Assembly: GCF_003268775.1 (NCBI RefSeq)
Contig: NZ_QLSU01000033.1
Span: 43,891-107,890 of the forward strand
Source of the DNA: Paraburkholderia unamae
GTDB taxonomy: Bacteria > Pseudomonadota > Gammaproteobacteria > Burkholderiales > Burkholderiaceae
Direction: 5' to 3'
DNA length: 64,000 bases
Shown: piece by piece, positions 8,058 to 16,870 of the stretch
Position numbering within the stretch: the first letter of the stretch is position 1
Layout: each line of letters starts with the position of its first letter
Notes under the pieces: model-generated
Told to the model about the DNA's origin: nothing
Databases searched by the model: none
What the model saw: the letters and a program-made list of their open reading frames with translations, nothing else
Made by a program: the position numbers and the translations under genes

Positions 8058-9198
8058 TCGCACCGCTGTCGTTCAGGACGGCCACGCGCACGGCAACCGC
8101 AGCTTGTCCAGCACCTTGCGGCGTGCCCGTACCCTGCTCGAAACGCTTGCCCTGATCCTCGCATTCAGCGCCTGTGCAACGAAGCCACTCGTCCCTTTTT
8201 CGACCGATACGCCTCCGCTTGTACTCGTTCCCGCCGCACAAGCCGGCGTGCTTGACCAGCGAGCGCGATTCCGGGAAATATATTGCGCCGTACTGGACGC
8301 ACATGCCCACGAGTTACCCGACTACAGACCGTGCGACGACGCCCTGACGCGAGTGGGCGCAGAACTGGCAGGAACCGGCAAGCTTGTTGATCTCGGCCCG
8401 TCGAGGCAACGACTGGTCGCCGCGATCGTGGCAGGTGTTGGATACGAGTGCTTCGAATCCTGGCTCGATCCGGCGGGTACTGTTGCCCTGCATTTGCGCA
8501 AATCTGGCTATGACGCCATGCTGCTTCCGGTCGATGCGTTATCGAGTTCCGGGCACAACGCGCGCCAGATACGCGACGAGGTCATGGCCATGCCAGCGGA
8601 ACCGGGCACTCCGCGCCTGGTATTGATCGGCTACTCGAAGGGCGCCCCCGACATTCTGGAAGCCCTGGCCGAGTATCCGGAAATGCGTTCCCGGGTAGCA
8701 GCCGTGGTCAGCGTGGCCGGCGCAGTGGGAGGCTCGCCTCTCGCAAACGACGCCGACCAGTCCCAGGCAGAATGGCTCCAGTATTTTCCGGGCGCGACGT
8801 GCACCAAAGGCGACGGTGGCGCAGTAGAAAGCCTGCGCCCCGCAACGCGCAGGGCCTGGCTCGCGCAACACCCGCTTCCGCCCGGCCTGCGTTATTACTC
8901 AGTCGTCACATTTCCGGAACCCGAGCGCATCTCATCCATCCTTAAGGGAAGCTACGACAAGCTCGCACGCATCGACGCCCGCAACGACAGTCAGATGATC
9001 TTCTATGACCAGGTGATCCCCGGAAGCACGCTACTCGGTTATGTGAATGCAGACCACTGGGCGATTGCGGTGCCAATCGCGCGGAGACATTCCGCGATCG
9101 GTGCCATCTTCGTGACCGGAAATGCCTATCCGCGCGAAGCGCTAACCGAGGCCGTCCTGCGTTTCATTGAGGAGGACATGGCATCATCGCGGCGCTGA
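8044..9198 (+). CDS. Alpha/beta-hydrolase-fold lipoprotein
   Basis: A 384-residue protein. The ATG at 8044 has GAGGAGG about nine bases upstream, inside the end of the preceding gene. A hydrophobic helix at about 31-43 ends in a lipobox-like FSAC (Cys44). A nucleophile elbow GYSKG lies at 196-200 (Ser198), preceded by the strand RLVLI, and a late DHW probably supplies the catalytic His. This suggests a serine hydrolase anchored in the envelope. It is the third member of the lipoprotein operon at 5518-9198. Substrate unknown; the pairing with two LssY_C lipoproteins is the main clue. Confidence 0.72.
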   Translation: MSTSDRTAVVQDGHAHGNRSLSSTLRRARTLLETLALILAFSACATKPLVPFSTDTPPLVLVPAAQAGVLDQRARFREIYCAVLDAHAHELPDYRPCDDALTRVGAELAGTGKLVDLGPSRQRLVAAIVAGVGYECFESWLDPAGTVALHLRKSGYDAMLLPVDALSSSGHNARQIRDEVMAMPAEPGTPRLVLIGYSKGAPDILEALAEYPEMRSRVAAVVSVAGAVGGSPLANDADQSQAEWLQYFPGATCTKGDGGAVESLRPATRRAWLAQHPLPPGLRYYSVVTFPEPERISSILKGSYDKLARIDARNDSQMIFYDQVIPGSTLLGYVNADHWAIAVPIARRHSAIGAIFVTGNAYPREALTEAVLRFIEEDMASSRR

Positions 9199-9487
9199 AC
9201 GCCTTACGCTTCAACCAGGCTTGCCGAAAGGGCAATTTTCCGCGGGCCGGTCGCAATCTGCTGCGTTCACTGCGACGCCGGACGGTAGCGACGGTCTGGC
9301 AGCGGGCGCAACAGGTCTTCCGGAATGACAGTCATACCCACCGCGGGACGACTTCCTCATACGACTGCGGGATACGTCCAAACAGGATGACACCGCCATC
9401 GCAAAGATTCGCTGATCAGCGTAGCCTGAAAAGTCAGACACCGAGGTTGAATCCGCCGTCGAGACCTGACGGTGGCTGGCCAATTAC

Positions 9488-10414
9488 CTAGACCGCTCTA
9501 TTTGCCGGTTGATCAAAATACGGCTCCAATACGCTTTCCATCCACTTCATGAAAGCCCGGACCCGTTGCGACAAATTACGTCGATGGGCAACGACAAGCC
9601 ACGCGGCAAGTGGCTCAGGTCGCAGATCGGGCAGTACCTCCACCAACGCGCCCCGTTCGATGTGATGCGCAAGCGCCGAATATCCCGCCTGGATCAATCC
9701 AATGCCAGCAAGTCCGGCCGCATGATAGGTCTGCACGTTGTTGACTTGCATCGCGCCGGGCAAAGCAAGCGTTGCATAGCCGTCGCCGTCTGGATATTCC
9801 CACCCGGCAAGCCTCCCGCCGAGTGTGCGCGTGTAGTGAATCATCTGGTGCCCCAGACCGCGCAGTTCGTCGAGCGTGCGGGGCGTGCCATGCCGCGCAA
9901 GATAGCTCGGGCTCGCCGCATTAATCATGCGCAGCTTGCCAAGCGGGCGGGCAATCAACGTCTCGTCGACAATCGGGCCCAGACGAACCACGCAATCGAA
10001 ACCCTCCTGGACGAGATCGACACGTCGATCGGTGCTGGACAGCTCCAGTTCCAGCTCTGGATGCGCCGCCAGCCATTGCGGCAGCGCGGGAACCACTACG
10101 GTTTGCGCTAACTCCGTCGGCATGTCTACGCGCAATTTCCCCCGTAACGACGCACCGTTATTCGCGAACATCGATTGCAACTCCTGCACTTCAGCCAGCA
10201 GGTCGCGTGCGCGTGAATAAAAGGCGCGGCCATCTTCCGTGAGCTGAACATTCCGCGTGGTCCGATGGAGGAGAGAAACGCCCACATCCTGCTCAAGCTC
10301 GCGGATCACCAAAGAGACACGTCCCTTCTGAAGACCCAGGCTTTCAGCCGCACGCGTGAAACTCGTCATTTCAGCAACACGGGCAAAGATCAAAAGTGCA
10401 TCGAGGTTTTGCAT
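9488..10414 (-). CDS. LysR family transcriptional regulator
   Basis: A 308-residue LysR protein: N-terminal winged helix (MQNLDALLIFARVAEMTSF, then SLVIRELEQDVGVSLLHR at about 33-50) and the LysR substrate domain (DRRVDLVQEGFDCVVRLG). It belongs by pattern to the large group that controls an adjacent oxidoreductase gene. It is divergent from an aldo/keto reductase stub (10518) that was probably its target, so its original regulatory role may be lost. Confidence 0.92.
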   Translation of the reverse strand: MQNLDALLIFARVAEMTSFTRAAESLGLQKGRVSLVIRELEQDVGVSLLHRTTRNVQLTEDGRAFYSRARDLLAEVQELQSMFANNGASLRGKLRVDMPTELAQTVVVPALPQWLAAHPELELELSSTDRRVDLVQEGFDCVVRLGPIVDETLIARPLGKLRMINAASPSYLARHGTPRTLDELRGLGHQMIHYTRTLGGRLAGWEYPDGDGYATLALPGAMQVNNVQTYHAAGLAGIGLIQAGYSALAHHIERGALVEVLPDLRPEPLAAWLVVAHRRNLSQRVRAFMKWMESVLEPYFDQPANRAV

Positions 10415-10433
10415 TGTTCACTCGGTGAGTAAC

Positions 10434-10443
10434 AGAACGTTCT
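10434..10443. promoter_or_regulatory. Palindrome in the LysR/aldo-keto reductase divergent promoter
   Basis: AGAACGTTCT is a perfect 10-bp palindrome, 20 bases upstream of the LysR start and 75 upstream of the reductase stub. An ACTC-GGT-GAGT inverted repeat lies next to it (10420-10430). The position fits a LysR operator; no experiment or consensus supports it. Confidence 0.35.
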
Positions 10444-10517
10444 CTCTGGCCTGATTTATAGCTCAATGGTAACTCAGTAGACTGGGTTCCCATGTCCTTG
10501 TCTCGAAGGGAACCGCC

Positions 10518-10736
10518 ATGAAATACAAGCAACCCGGTAACGCCGGGCTGTATGTGTCCGAACTGTGCCTCAGCACGATGACGCTGGGCGGCAATGCTGA
10601 CGCCGGCATGTGGACGGCGATTGGCGCACCGGGTCAGGAGGAGGCGAACCGCCTCCCGCATACCGGCACTACGACGGGGGCGATCGCAAGCAACCGCCCC
10701 TTATTCAATTTCAGACCAACATTGAAGGAAAGCTAA
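10518..10736 (+). pseudogene. Aldo/keto reductase, 5' stub only
   Basis: The first 45 or so codons (MKYKQPGNAGLYVSELCL, STMTLGGNADAGMW and GQEEANRL) match the N-terminus of aldo/keto reductases, including the first beta strand of the barrel. After about 10664 the similarity stops and an unrelated tail runs to a stop at 10736. The catalytic Asp-Tyr-Lys-His residues are missing, so it cannot be an active enzyme. An internal deletion joined the stub to sequence just upstream of the DUF1330 gene. Confidence 0.65.
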
Positions 10737-10738
10737 AC

Positions 10739-11029
10739 ATGCCTAAAGGCTATCTGATCGCACACGTCAGCATCTCGGATGCAACGGCATACGCCGCCTA
10801 TGCAAAAGCCGCAGGCGACGCAATGCGCAATTTCGGCCCCAAGCTCATCGCGGCGTCGGGACAGTATGAAAACCTCGAAGGCGAGGCTCACGAGCGGCAT
10901 GTGATCTTTGAGTTTGATTCGTTCGCCGAGGCCAAGCGGTTCTATGAAAGCCCTGAATACCAGGCAGCCAGGGCGCTGCGCGCCGGGGCAGCGACCGGGA
11001 CGTTTGTCCTTCTCGAAGGGATTTCGTAA
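10739..11029 (+). CDS. DUF1330 family protein
   Basis: A 96-residue protein of the ferredoxin-like alpha+beta DUF1330 family, recognised by the MPKGYLIAHVSISD start, the Y-x-x-Y-x-K segment, and the FEFDSFAEAKRFYESPEYQAA core (described here in parts: FEFDSFAEA and FYESPEYQ). The ATG at 10739 follows AAGGAAA and lies two bases after the stop of the reductase stub. Members are small dimeric proteins of no settled function; enzyme or binding roles have been suggested from the fold. Confidence 0.85.
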   Translation: MPKGYLIAHVSISDATAYAAYAKAAGDAMRNFGPKLIAASGQYENLEGEAHERHVIFEFDSFAEAKRFYESPEYQAARALRAGAATGTFVLLEGIS

Positions 11030-11114
11030 TGCTAAGCGCGACCGATCGAACTGGTTCGGATAACTCATCCACAGGCAGTCTGGAAACGCAGTCAAAGCAT
11101 TTTGGGTGAAGCCA

Positions 11115-11149
11115 CCATAAACGAAACGCCGCGCCGACTCAGCGCGGCG
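11115..11149 (-). terminator. Rho-independent terminator of the yfiRNB operon
   Basis: CGCCGCGC (11127-11134) and GCGCGGCG (11142-11149) form a perfect 8-bp GC stem with a 7-base loop. On the minus strand it is followed by the T-rich run TTTCGTTTATGG. The stem overlaps the yfiB stop codon (11139-11141). Confidence 0.65.
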
Positions 11150-11651
11150 AGACGACAATGGCGACCCGGCGGTTTTGTGCGCGGCCGACTTCCGTGCGGT
11201 TGTCGCCAACCGGGTCGCGCTTGCCTTTCCCAATGATCTCGACGTGTTCGGCAGGAAGGCCGGTGTCGACAAGTTCGAGCGCCACGACCTCGGCGCGGCG
11301 TCTGGACAACTCCAGGTCATAGGCGTTCGAGCCCTCGCCGTCGCTGTAGCCATAGACGCGCACGCTGTTGAGCCCCGCCGATGTGAGCGTGCGACCAATC
11401 CGCTCGACCGTGCGTCGCGCGTCGGGCTTGAGGTTATAGCGGTCGAAGTCGAACAGGATGGGGCCGGTCAAGCCGAACTCGAAGCCCTGCCCGGTCTCCT
11501 CGAATCCCGCAGACGTCAGTGCCTGGACCTGCTTCTGCGTCAGACCACGGTAGAGCGGTGGCGTCTTGCAGCCCCCAAGGAGCAAACACAGGAACAGTGC
11601 GCTCACAATGCCTGATCGCCAGATCCTTGCAGGAAACGAGCATTTCTTCAT
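11139..11651 (-). CDS. yfiB: YfiB-like OmpA-family outer-membrane lipoprotein
   Basis: A 170-residue protein: signal peptide with lipobox LLLGGC, then an OmpA C-terminal peptidoglycan-binding domain (ILFDFDRYNLKPDARR, VYGYSDGEGSNAYDLELS in parts, and a final NRRVAIVV). The ATG at 11651 follows AGAGGGG. It lies 82 bases downstream of the diguanylate cyclase gene. In the known Pseudomonas system YfiB sequesters YfiR at the outer membrane and so relieves YfiN; the order yfiR-yfiN-yfiB here matches, which supports the name. Confidence 0.85.
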   Translation of the reverse strand: MKKCSFPARIWRSGIVSALFLCLLLGGCKTPPLYRGLTQKQVQALTSAGFEETGQGFEFGLTGPILFDFDRYNLKPDARRTVERIGRTLTSAGLNSVRVYGYSDGEGSNAYDLELSRRRAEVVALELVDTGLPAEHVEIIGKGKRDPVGDNRTEVGRAQNRRVAIVVSPR

Positions 11652-11733
11652 CGCATTCCCCTCTTGCGCGCCGGCTTCGCACGCGCTGTTTCGAATCCTT
11701 GCGACGCTCGGGCTGCTGCGCCATGCCATCGCG

Positions 11734-13002
11734 TCAAGCCGGCCCGGCAACACCTTCGGCGAACTGCCACGAGCCCGGTCGCGCGCGCTTGGCCCGGTAC
11801 ATCGCCGCATCGGCAGCGCGCAGCAAGCCGTTCGCGTCGCGCGCGTGATCGGGATACAGCGCAATCCCGATGCTCATCATGGCGGCAACCGTGCGGCCAT
11901 CGGACAACGTGATCGACAGCGTCGTGCCGGACAGGATGTCCTCGGCAATACGGGCGGCGCTGGCCAGTTCGCGCATCGGTGCCAGCATCACGGCGAATTC
12001 GTCGCCGCCGAGGCGTGCCACCAGATCGACCTCGTTCAACTGCGTGCGCAACCGCGCCGCGATGCCGATCAGCACCGCGTCGCCCGCGTCATGGCCGAAG
12101 CAGTCGTTGATCTCCTTGAAACGGTCACAGTCGAGATAGAGAACGGCGACCCGCTGCTCCGTCACCGTGGCCTCGCCGAGAGCACGCTTGAGGCGCGCCT
12201 CGAACTGCAAGCGGTTGGGCAGACCCGTGAGCGCATCGTGGGTTGCCTTGTGTTCGAGCGACGCGTTTTCGTTGCGCAGGTGGTTTTGCCAGTCTTCGAA
12301 CTCATCGAGCAAGGCGTTGAAGTCGTCGCCGAGCTGGTTCAGTTCGGCAATCGCCGCGGGCTCGACCCGTCGCTCGAACGCGCGTTCGCGCCGCACTGCG
12401 TGGGCGACACCTGCCAGCGCGCGCAGCGGGGCAACGATGTTGCGCACCACGCGCTTCGAGCTGACATAGGCGCCAAGTACGCTAACGGCGAGGCAGGCCA
12501 GGATGCCGCCGACGCCGCCGAGCAGGAAGCCGAAGAACTGATGCCCCTGGCCACGCATTTCGACGTAACCGACGACGAAGCCGTCGTGCAGCACCGGTAC
12601 GGTGACGGGTCCGGGCAGCGCAACGTCGGCAACTGCCCGCTCGAGCCGGGCGATCGCACCGGCGGCTGGCGCGCGCCAGGCCGCGAACGGGCGGCCCCTG
12701 CTATCCGTGACGACGATCTCAGCCACGTCCTCTTCCTTTGCGATCAGCTCGATCGCCTGGGCCGCTGCGACACGGTCGCCGAATACCAACGCCGCCTCGA
12801 CCGTATAGCCGAGCGAGCGTGCCAGCAAGTTCAGGTTGTTGCCGGAATAGGCCCGCAATGCGATCACAGCGACCATGATCAACGATACCGTGGCCATTGT
12901 GACGGCGACGAACGCCACACGCAGGTGCGCGCGGCGCAACACGGCTTGCAGCGTCGGGCGCGGCGTGGGCGGCGGGGAAACGGGGGACGCGGGCTGTGTC
13001 AT
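11734..13002 (-). CDS. yfiN: YfiN-like membrane diguanylate cyclase
   Basis: A 422-residue protein with membrane helices at about 30-50 and 157-180, a periplasmic PAS/CHASE8-like region between them, a HAMP-like linker (about 181-235) and a GGDEF domain. The active site is intact, RLGGDEF with GGDEF at 332-336, so it should make cyclic-di-GMP. The inhibitory I-site motif RxxD is NEVD (323-326): the Asp is kept but the Arg is Asn. Its start overlaps the yfiR stop by ATGA, implying coupled translation. Known YfiN is held off by periplasmic YfiR. Confidence 0.9.
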   Translation of the reverse strand: MTQPASPVSPPPTPRPTLQAVLRRAHLRVAFVAVTMATVSLIMVAVIALRAYSGNNLNLLARSLGYTVEAALVFGDRVAAAQAIELIAKEEDVAEIVVTDSRGRPFAAWRAPAAGAIARLERAVADVALPGPVTVPVLHDGFVVGYVEMRGQGHQFFGFLLGGVGGILACLAVSVLGAYVSSKRVVRNIVAPLRALAGVAHAVRRERAFERRVEPAAIAELNQLGDDFNALLDEFEDWQNHLRNENASLEHKATHDALTGLPNRLQFEARLKRALGEATVTEQRVAVLYLDCDRFKEINDCFGHDAGDAVLIGIAARLRTQLNEVDLVARLGGDEFAVMLAPMRELASAARIAEDILSGTTLSITLSDGRTVAAMMSIGIALYPDHARDANGLLRAADAAMYRAKRARPGSWQFAEGVAGPA

Positions 13003-13697
13003 GGCGTCACCGGCCGCCGCGCGAGGTTGAGCACATTCGGGTGGACTCGTACGCCGCTACGCGCCACGGCATCGAGATTGATATCGAACGTGACGCGTTC
13101 GCCGTCGACATTGAGACAGAACATGCTGCCTGCGGTGCAGGACGGATCGTGTTCCGCAATCGTCAGGACAGGATGGCCAGCCACGGCAACGCCGACCTGC
13201 TGTCGCTCAGTGTCGCTCAGATCGCCTAGATACACGACCTGGCAGGTTGCGCCGAGGGTGGAGTCATCAAACTGGACGTGCTGCACCTCGAGCGGCGTCG
13301 AGCCGGCGTGCAGCGTGTCGACGAGGCCCTGCGCGTAGTCGGGACGGCCCGTCACGCACAGACGCAGGTGCGCGGGCGGCGTCGGCCAGCGCGTAAAGCT
13401 GATGATGCCCAGCACGACCTGGCGCACGGCGGCGTCGCGTGGCGCAATGGCGGGATCGGTACGGCTCGTGCCGGTAACGGCGTGCGCCGTGCTGGCTGGA
13501 TCGATTGTATTGGCGGGTGTCTCGGCGGGCACGGCCGGTGCCGCGCCCAGCGCGCAAGCCACTGCAAGCAAGACACGGCGAAGCGAGGCCGACCGGCCTG
13601 GCCGCCCGGACACTCCCAGCGCGGCGATCTCCGTCGCGCACCCTGGCGTCATTGCAGACGCGCGACAGGCACCCGCCGCGCGCACGCTCGCATTCAT
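12999..13697 (-). CDS. yfiR: YfiR family periplasmic repressor (DUF4154)
   Basis: A 232-residue protein with a long basic N-terminus, a hydrophobic export signal at about 40-60 and a DUF4154 domain: FTRWP, LRLCVTGRPDYAQGL, CQVVYLGDLS, VLTIAEHDPSC, then FCLNVDGERVTFDINLDAV in parts. Four Cys in the mature domain suit the disulfides known for YfiR. It is first in the operon and in Pseudomonas represses YfiN from the periplasm in a redox-sensitive way. The ATG at 13697 is my choice from domain length; the ribosome-binding site is weak, so the start is uncertain. Confidence 0.85.
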   Translation of the reverse strand: MNASVRAAGACRASAMTPGCATEIAALGVSGRPGRSASLRRVLLAVACALGAAPAVPAETPANTIDPASTAHAVTGTSRTDPAIAPRDAAVRQVVLGIISFTRWPTPPAHLRLCVTGRPDYAQGLVDTLHAGSTPLEVQHVQFDDSTLGATCQVVYLGDLSDTERQQVGVAVAGHPVLTIAEHDPSCTAGSMFCLNVDGERVTFDINLDAVARSGVRVHPNVLNLARRPVTP

Positions 13698-14445
13698 GAT
13701 GAAAACACCTGTTGGCGTCGCTCCGCGCGCTGCCTTCTGGCTCCTGCCATCTGCGGGCCTGCACCAGCTTGTGCGCATAGAAATGCATCTTAGGCGCAAA
13801 GTCACACAATCAACCAGTTGTAAGCACCGGTTTTCTTCGTAGCCATCGACGATTGCCGCTGTGCAGCGAATTGATCTGCACATTCGCGGGTTAAAGCGGT
13901 CAGTGCAGGTTGCCGTGCAGCCCGTTTGAGGCGCCGCATTCGCGTAGCCAGGCGGAATTTTATGGCTCACCTCGTTTGGAAAATGAAGACCCCGTCACAT
14001 CTAACCGCGTAACTGGCTAATGGGAGTAGGCACCGTTCCGGCGCGGCCCCGGACCACCCGGCTTCAGGACCTGTGTTTTCGCTGCGCAGTCTGACCCCAG
14101 GTGGCGCTCAAAGAGATCAGCAGCGCAAGTCTTTGCGGCTCCGTGTCCCGTATCCGGTCGTTAAACCGTCCTTACGCACAGATATCCATCGGGCGATGGC
14201 TACGCCCGGATGGCCCGATCTGCCGGAGCGGATTTGACGTTTTCCCGGCTGCCATTCGCTGTGGAAGTTGCACTGCAACAACCTGCCTGTACGGGCCACC
14301 TGACAACGCCGGCCAATACCGACGCAGCAGAACGGACTCGCGAAGATCTCGTGCAGCTACCTGTCGTGACACCGCGAATAGAGCACGCGTCTGATGGTTT
14401 CCCGGTTGTCGAACATGCCGATGTCCGTAAGCTCGAATGCTGATA
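13698..14445. other. Intergenic region between yfiR and the NHL lipoprotein gene
   Basis: About 750 bases. Open frames here look like shadows or chance, with no domain signal. No RNA gene, repeat or promoter could be named with confidence. It must hold the yfiR promoter, near 13700-13850. Confidence 0.4.
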
Positions 14446-15699
14446 TCACGGCACCGGCGAGAGGCGCCGTACATCGCTGTTCCCGTCCTCGGTGACATAG
14501 AGGTTGGCGTTTGAATCCATGGCAATATGCGCCGGGGTATCGAGTAGCGCGGCCGGGCCGACGCCATTGGAAGTGCCCCACGTTTGATCCGGCTGGCCGG
14601 CGAGCGTGGACACCACGCCCGAGGGCGTAATCATGCGAACCTCGTTGTTACCGCGGTCAACAACAAACATGTAGCCGAACTTGTCCACTACGATGCCCGC
14701 CGGGCCATATTGAATCGGCGCGTGTAGCGGATCGTACGGGCCCGTGGACCCGAACGTCGCCGCGCTGGCGGCACCGTTGGTCGAACCAGCACTACCGGTT
14801 CCTGCCACCGTTGTGACCGCCCCGGCCTGCGTAACCTTCAGCACCTTGTTGGCCCCGACGTCCATGACGACGACGTTTCCAGACGGATCCACCGCGACGC
14901 CGGTGGGCCAGTTGAACGTCGACGTCTTCGGACCACCCGCGAGCGTGGTGACGGCACCTGCTGCCGAGATCTTGCGGATCGCGCTGTTTCCCCCGTCGGC
15001 GACGATAATGTTGCCGTTCGCGTCGACCGCAACGTCAACCGGTGCGCTAAAGGTTGCCGCACTGCCGGAACCATCCGCGCTGCCTCGCGTGGGCGAGCCG
15101 GCCACCGTCGAGACAGTGCCGGCGGGCGTGACCATCCGGATCGCGTTGTTACCACTGTCCGCAACGAGGAGATTGCCATTGGCATCGAACGTCATGCCCT
15201 GGGGCGCATTGAACAGAGCCGATACGCCCTGACCGTCGGCATACCCCGCGCTCACCCCGCCTGCGAATACCGACATCACCCCCGCCGGCGTGAACCGGTA
15301 AATCGCATTCCCACCCGCGACATACACGTTCCCGCTCGCGTCCAGTGCGATCCCCGTCGGCCCACAGATGACCGCCTGAGGACTACAGTTCTCGTTGAGG
15401 ATAATCCCCCCGGCCCCGCAGGGGACTTCGATGCCGCAGGACGTGTTGCTCCCGACGACACCGGGATCGACCACCGTCGCCGCGCCACCAAAATTCGAGA
15501 CCTGCGCCTGCGCGCTCGCCCACGGATCCGGTGGGTCGTTTGTCGAAGTCGACGCACTCTGGGACGTGGCGCCGGGCGGGTCGCTGCCTCCACCGCCTCC
15601 GCACGCGGCCAGCAGCATGACAACGACAGCGGCCTGGGCGAGGTTCATGAGCGGGCATGTGAGACGGTGCGTTGATTGCCGCATTCCGGCTTTGTGCAT
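14446..15699 (-). CDS. NHL-repeat lipoprotein
   Basis: A 417-residue protein. Lipobox VVVMLLAAC (Cys33) is followed by a glycine run and a Ser/Thr-rich linker, then about six NHL repeats of the form GVALDASGNVYVADxGNxAIRxVTPAGxVSTVAG (written here as a pattern). These fold as a beta-propeller. The ATG at 15699 is chosen because GAGGAG lies six bases upstream. The likely place is the periplasmic face of the outer membrane or the cell surface. Such propellers usually serve as binding or scaffold modules; no catalytic residues are obvious. A LuxR regulator gene lies upstream in the same direction. Confidence 0.85.
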   Translation of the reverse strand: MHKAGMRQSTHRLTCPLMNLAQAAVVVMLLAACGGGGGSDPPGATSQSASTSTNDPPDPWASAQAQVSNFGGAATVVDPGVVGSNTSCGIEVPCGAGGIILNENCSPQAVICGPTGIALDASGNVYVAGGNAIYRFTPAGVMSVFAGGVSAGYADGQGVSALFNAPQGMTFDANGNLLVADSGNNAIRMVTPAGTVSTVAGSPTRGSADGSGSAATFSAPVDVAVDANGNIIVADGGNSAIRKISAAGAVTTLAGGPKTSTFNWPTGVAVDPSGNVVVMDVGANKVLKVTQAGAVTTVAGTGSAGSTNGAASAATFGSTGPYDPLHAPIQYGPAGIVVDKFGYMFVVDRGNNEVRMITPSGVVSTLAGQPDQTWGTSNGVGPAALLDTPAHIAMDSNANLYVTEDGNSDVRRLSPVP

Positions 15700-15898
15700 T
15701 TTGGTCTCCTCAGCGTTTTCCGCCTGCATTCGACATGCGGCGAACGTTGAGGATAGTGGGCGCCGCACGGTCTGCGCATGATGCATTTGCACCATTGTGT
15801 GTGCCGGCCTCTGACGCACAGCGACATGGGTTGAATCTGTGGTCGATGCCGGACATTTCGTCCAACCGGAGCGACCTGCCGCGCGGGTGGACGACGGA

Positions 15899-16870
15899 CT
15901 AGAAGCCGGCGCGTCGAAACTCGTCGGTCAATTCCACGTTGTTGCGCACACCCACGCGATCGTGTATCGCTTGCAGATGATTGCGAACCGTCGCAGGCGA
16001 GAGTGTTAGCGTTTTGGCGATGTCCTTATGGGTCAGGCCGGAGACCACGAGCTTCGCCACTTCGAGCTCCCTGGGCGAAAGGTAGTCAACCGGCATGCGT
16101 GCGCGCGCCCGCACAAAGACCATGTCGTGCAGCACATCAATCAAGGCAATCACCGCGCGACCCTGAAACCGTGACGGCACGCGCGAATTGATCAGGCCCA
16201 CCAACGCCGCCGGCAAGGCGCGGTGCATGAGGGTTGGCCACTCGTGACGCAGCAGGTCGCGGAACCCCGGTTCGACAAAATGGAAGTCACCCACCGCATC
16301 GCTGATCGCAAGATGCCACGCGACACCACCCGCGTGCGGGCGGATACGCTCCATCTGGAATGTGAGGCTCGTGTTCAATGCCTCCCTGAGATGGGGAAAG
16401 ACGAGTTCCAGCCGTCTTCGCTGCGTTTCGTCGAACCGTTTGTCCGGATACGCACCGTAAAGCGAAATGACCTGCAACAGGCCGTTCTCGCCCGTCCTGC
16501 TCGCGACAATCAGTCCCTGCATGTGACGGTATCGGCGTACATAATCCAGCATCCCTGGGTCATGGTTGCGCGCGCAGACTTCGTGTAGCTCAAAATTCGA
16601 CACCTTGTCGAGGTGCGTGAGGCACCACGCGGCCACCGGGTCATGTTCCCTCACGGCCTCGTAGTCTCTCAGGCTCTCGGGCGAATCGTTATACAAAAAT
16701 GGTGCGTGATACTTCGCACCGCGCTCGTCATGGCGCGTGGTTCCCCAGCGCGCCGCGTCAAACGGCACCACGCGCTTGAGCAGCGTAAGCGCATGCTCCT
16801 GGAAGGACTCGAAGGGTAGCTCGCGGGCTGCGCGATGCAACAAAACAAGCAATGCGCTGAATTCATGCAC
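15899..16870 (-). CDS. LuxR family (GerE helix-turn-helix) transcriptional regulator
   Basis: A 323-residue protein whose last 65 residues form a LuxR-type HTH (LSPRELEVAKLVVSGLTHKD, then IAKTLTLSPATVRNHLQAIH). The N-terminal 230 residues match no receiver or acyl-homoserine-lactone domain that I recognise, so the signal is unknown. A GTG at 16870 is chosen because GGAGG lies six bases upstream; the frame stays open further upstream without similarity. It may control the NHL lipoprotein gene that follows on the same strand after about 200 bases. Confidence 0.85.
   Translation of the reverse strand: MHEFSALLVLLHRAARELPFESFQEHALTLLKRVVPFDAARWGTTRHDERGAKYHAPFLYNDSPESLRDYEAVREHDPVAAWCLTHLDKVSNFELHEVCARNHDPGMLDYVRRYRHMQGLIVASRTGENGLLQVISLYGAYPDKRFDETQRRRLELVFPHLREALNTSLTFQMERIRPHAGGVAWHLAISDAVGDFHFVEPGFRDLLRHEWPTLMHRALPAALVGLINSRVPSRFQGRAVIALIDVLHDMVFVRARARMPVDYLSPRELEVAKLVVSGLTHKDIAKTLTLSPATVRNHLQAIHDRVGVRNNVELTDEFRRAGF

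Noticed and set aside
9211..9483. 90-codon minus-strand open frame after the lipoprotein operon
   Set aside because: No ribosome-binding site, no similarity, Ser/Arg-rich composition.
11566..13338. 590-codon plus-strand open frame opposite the yfi operon
   Set aside because: Opposite-strand shadow in high-GC DNA; the minus-strand frames carry the GGDEF and OmpA motifs.
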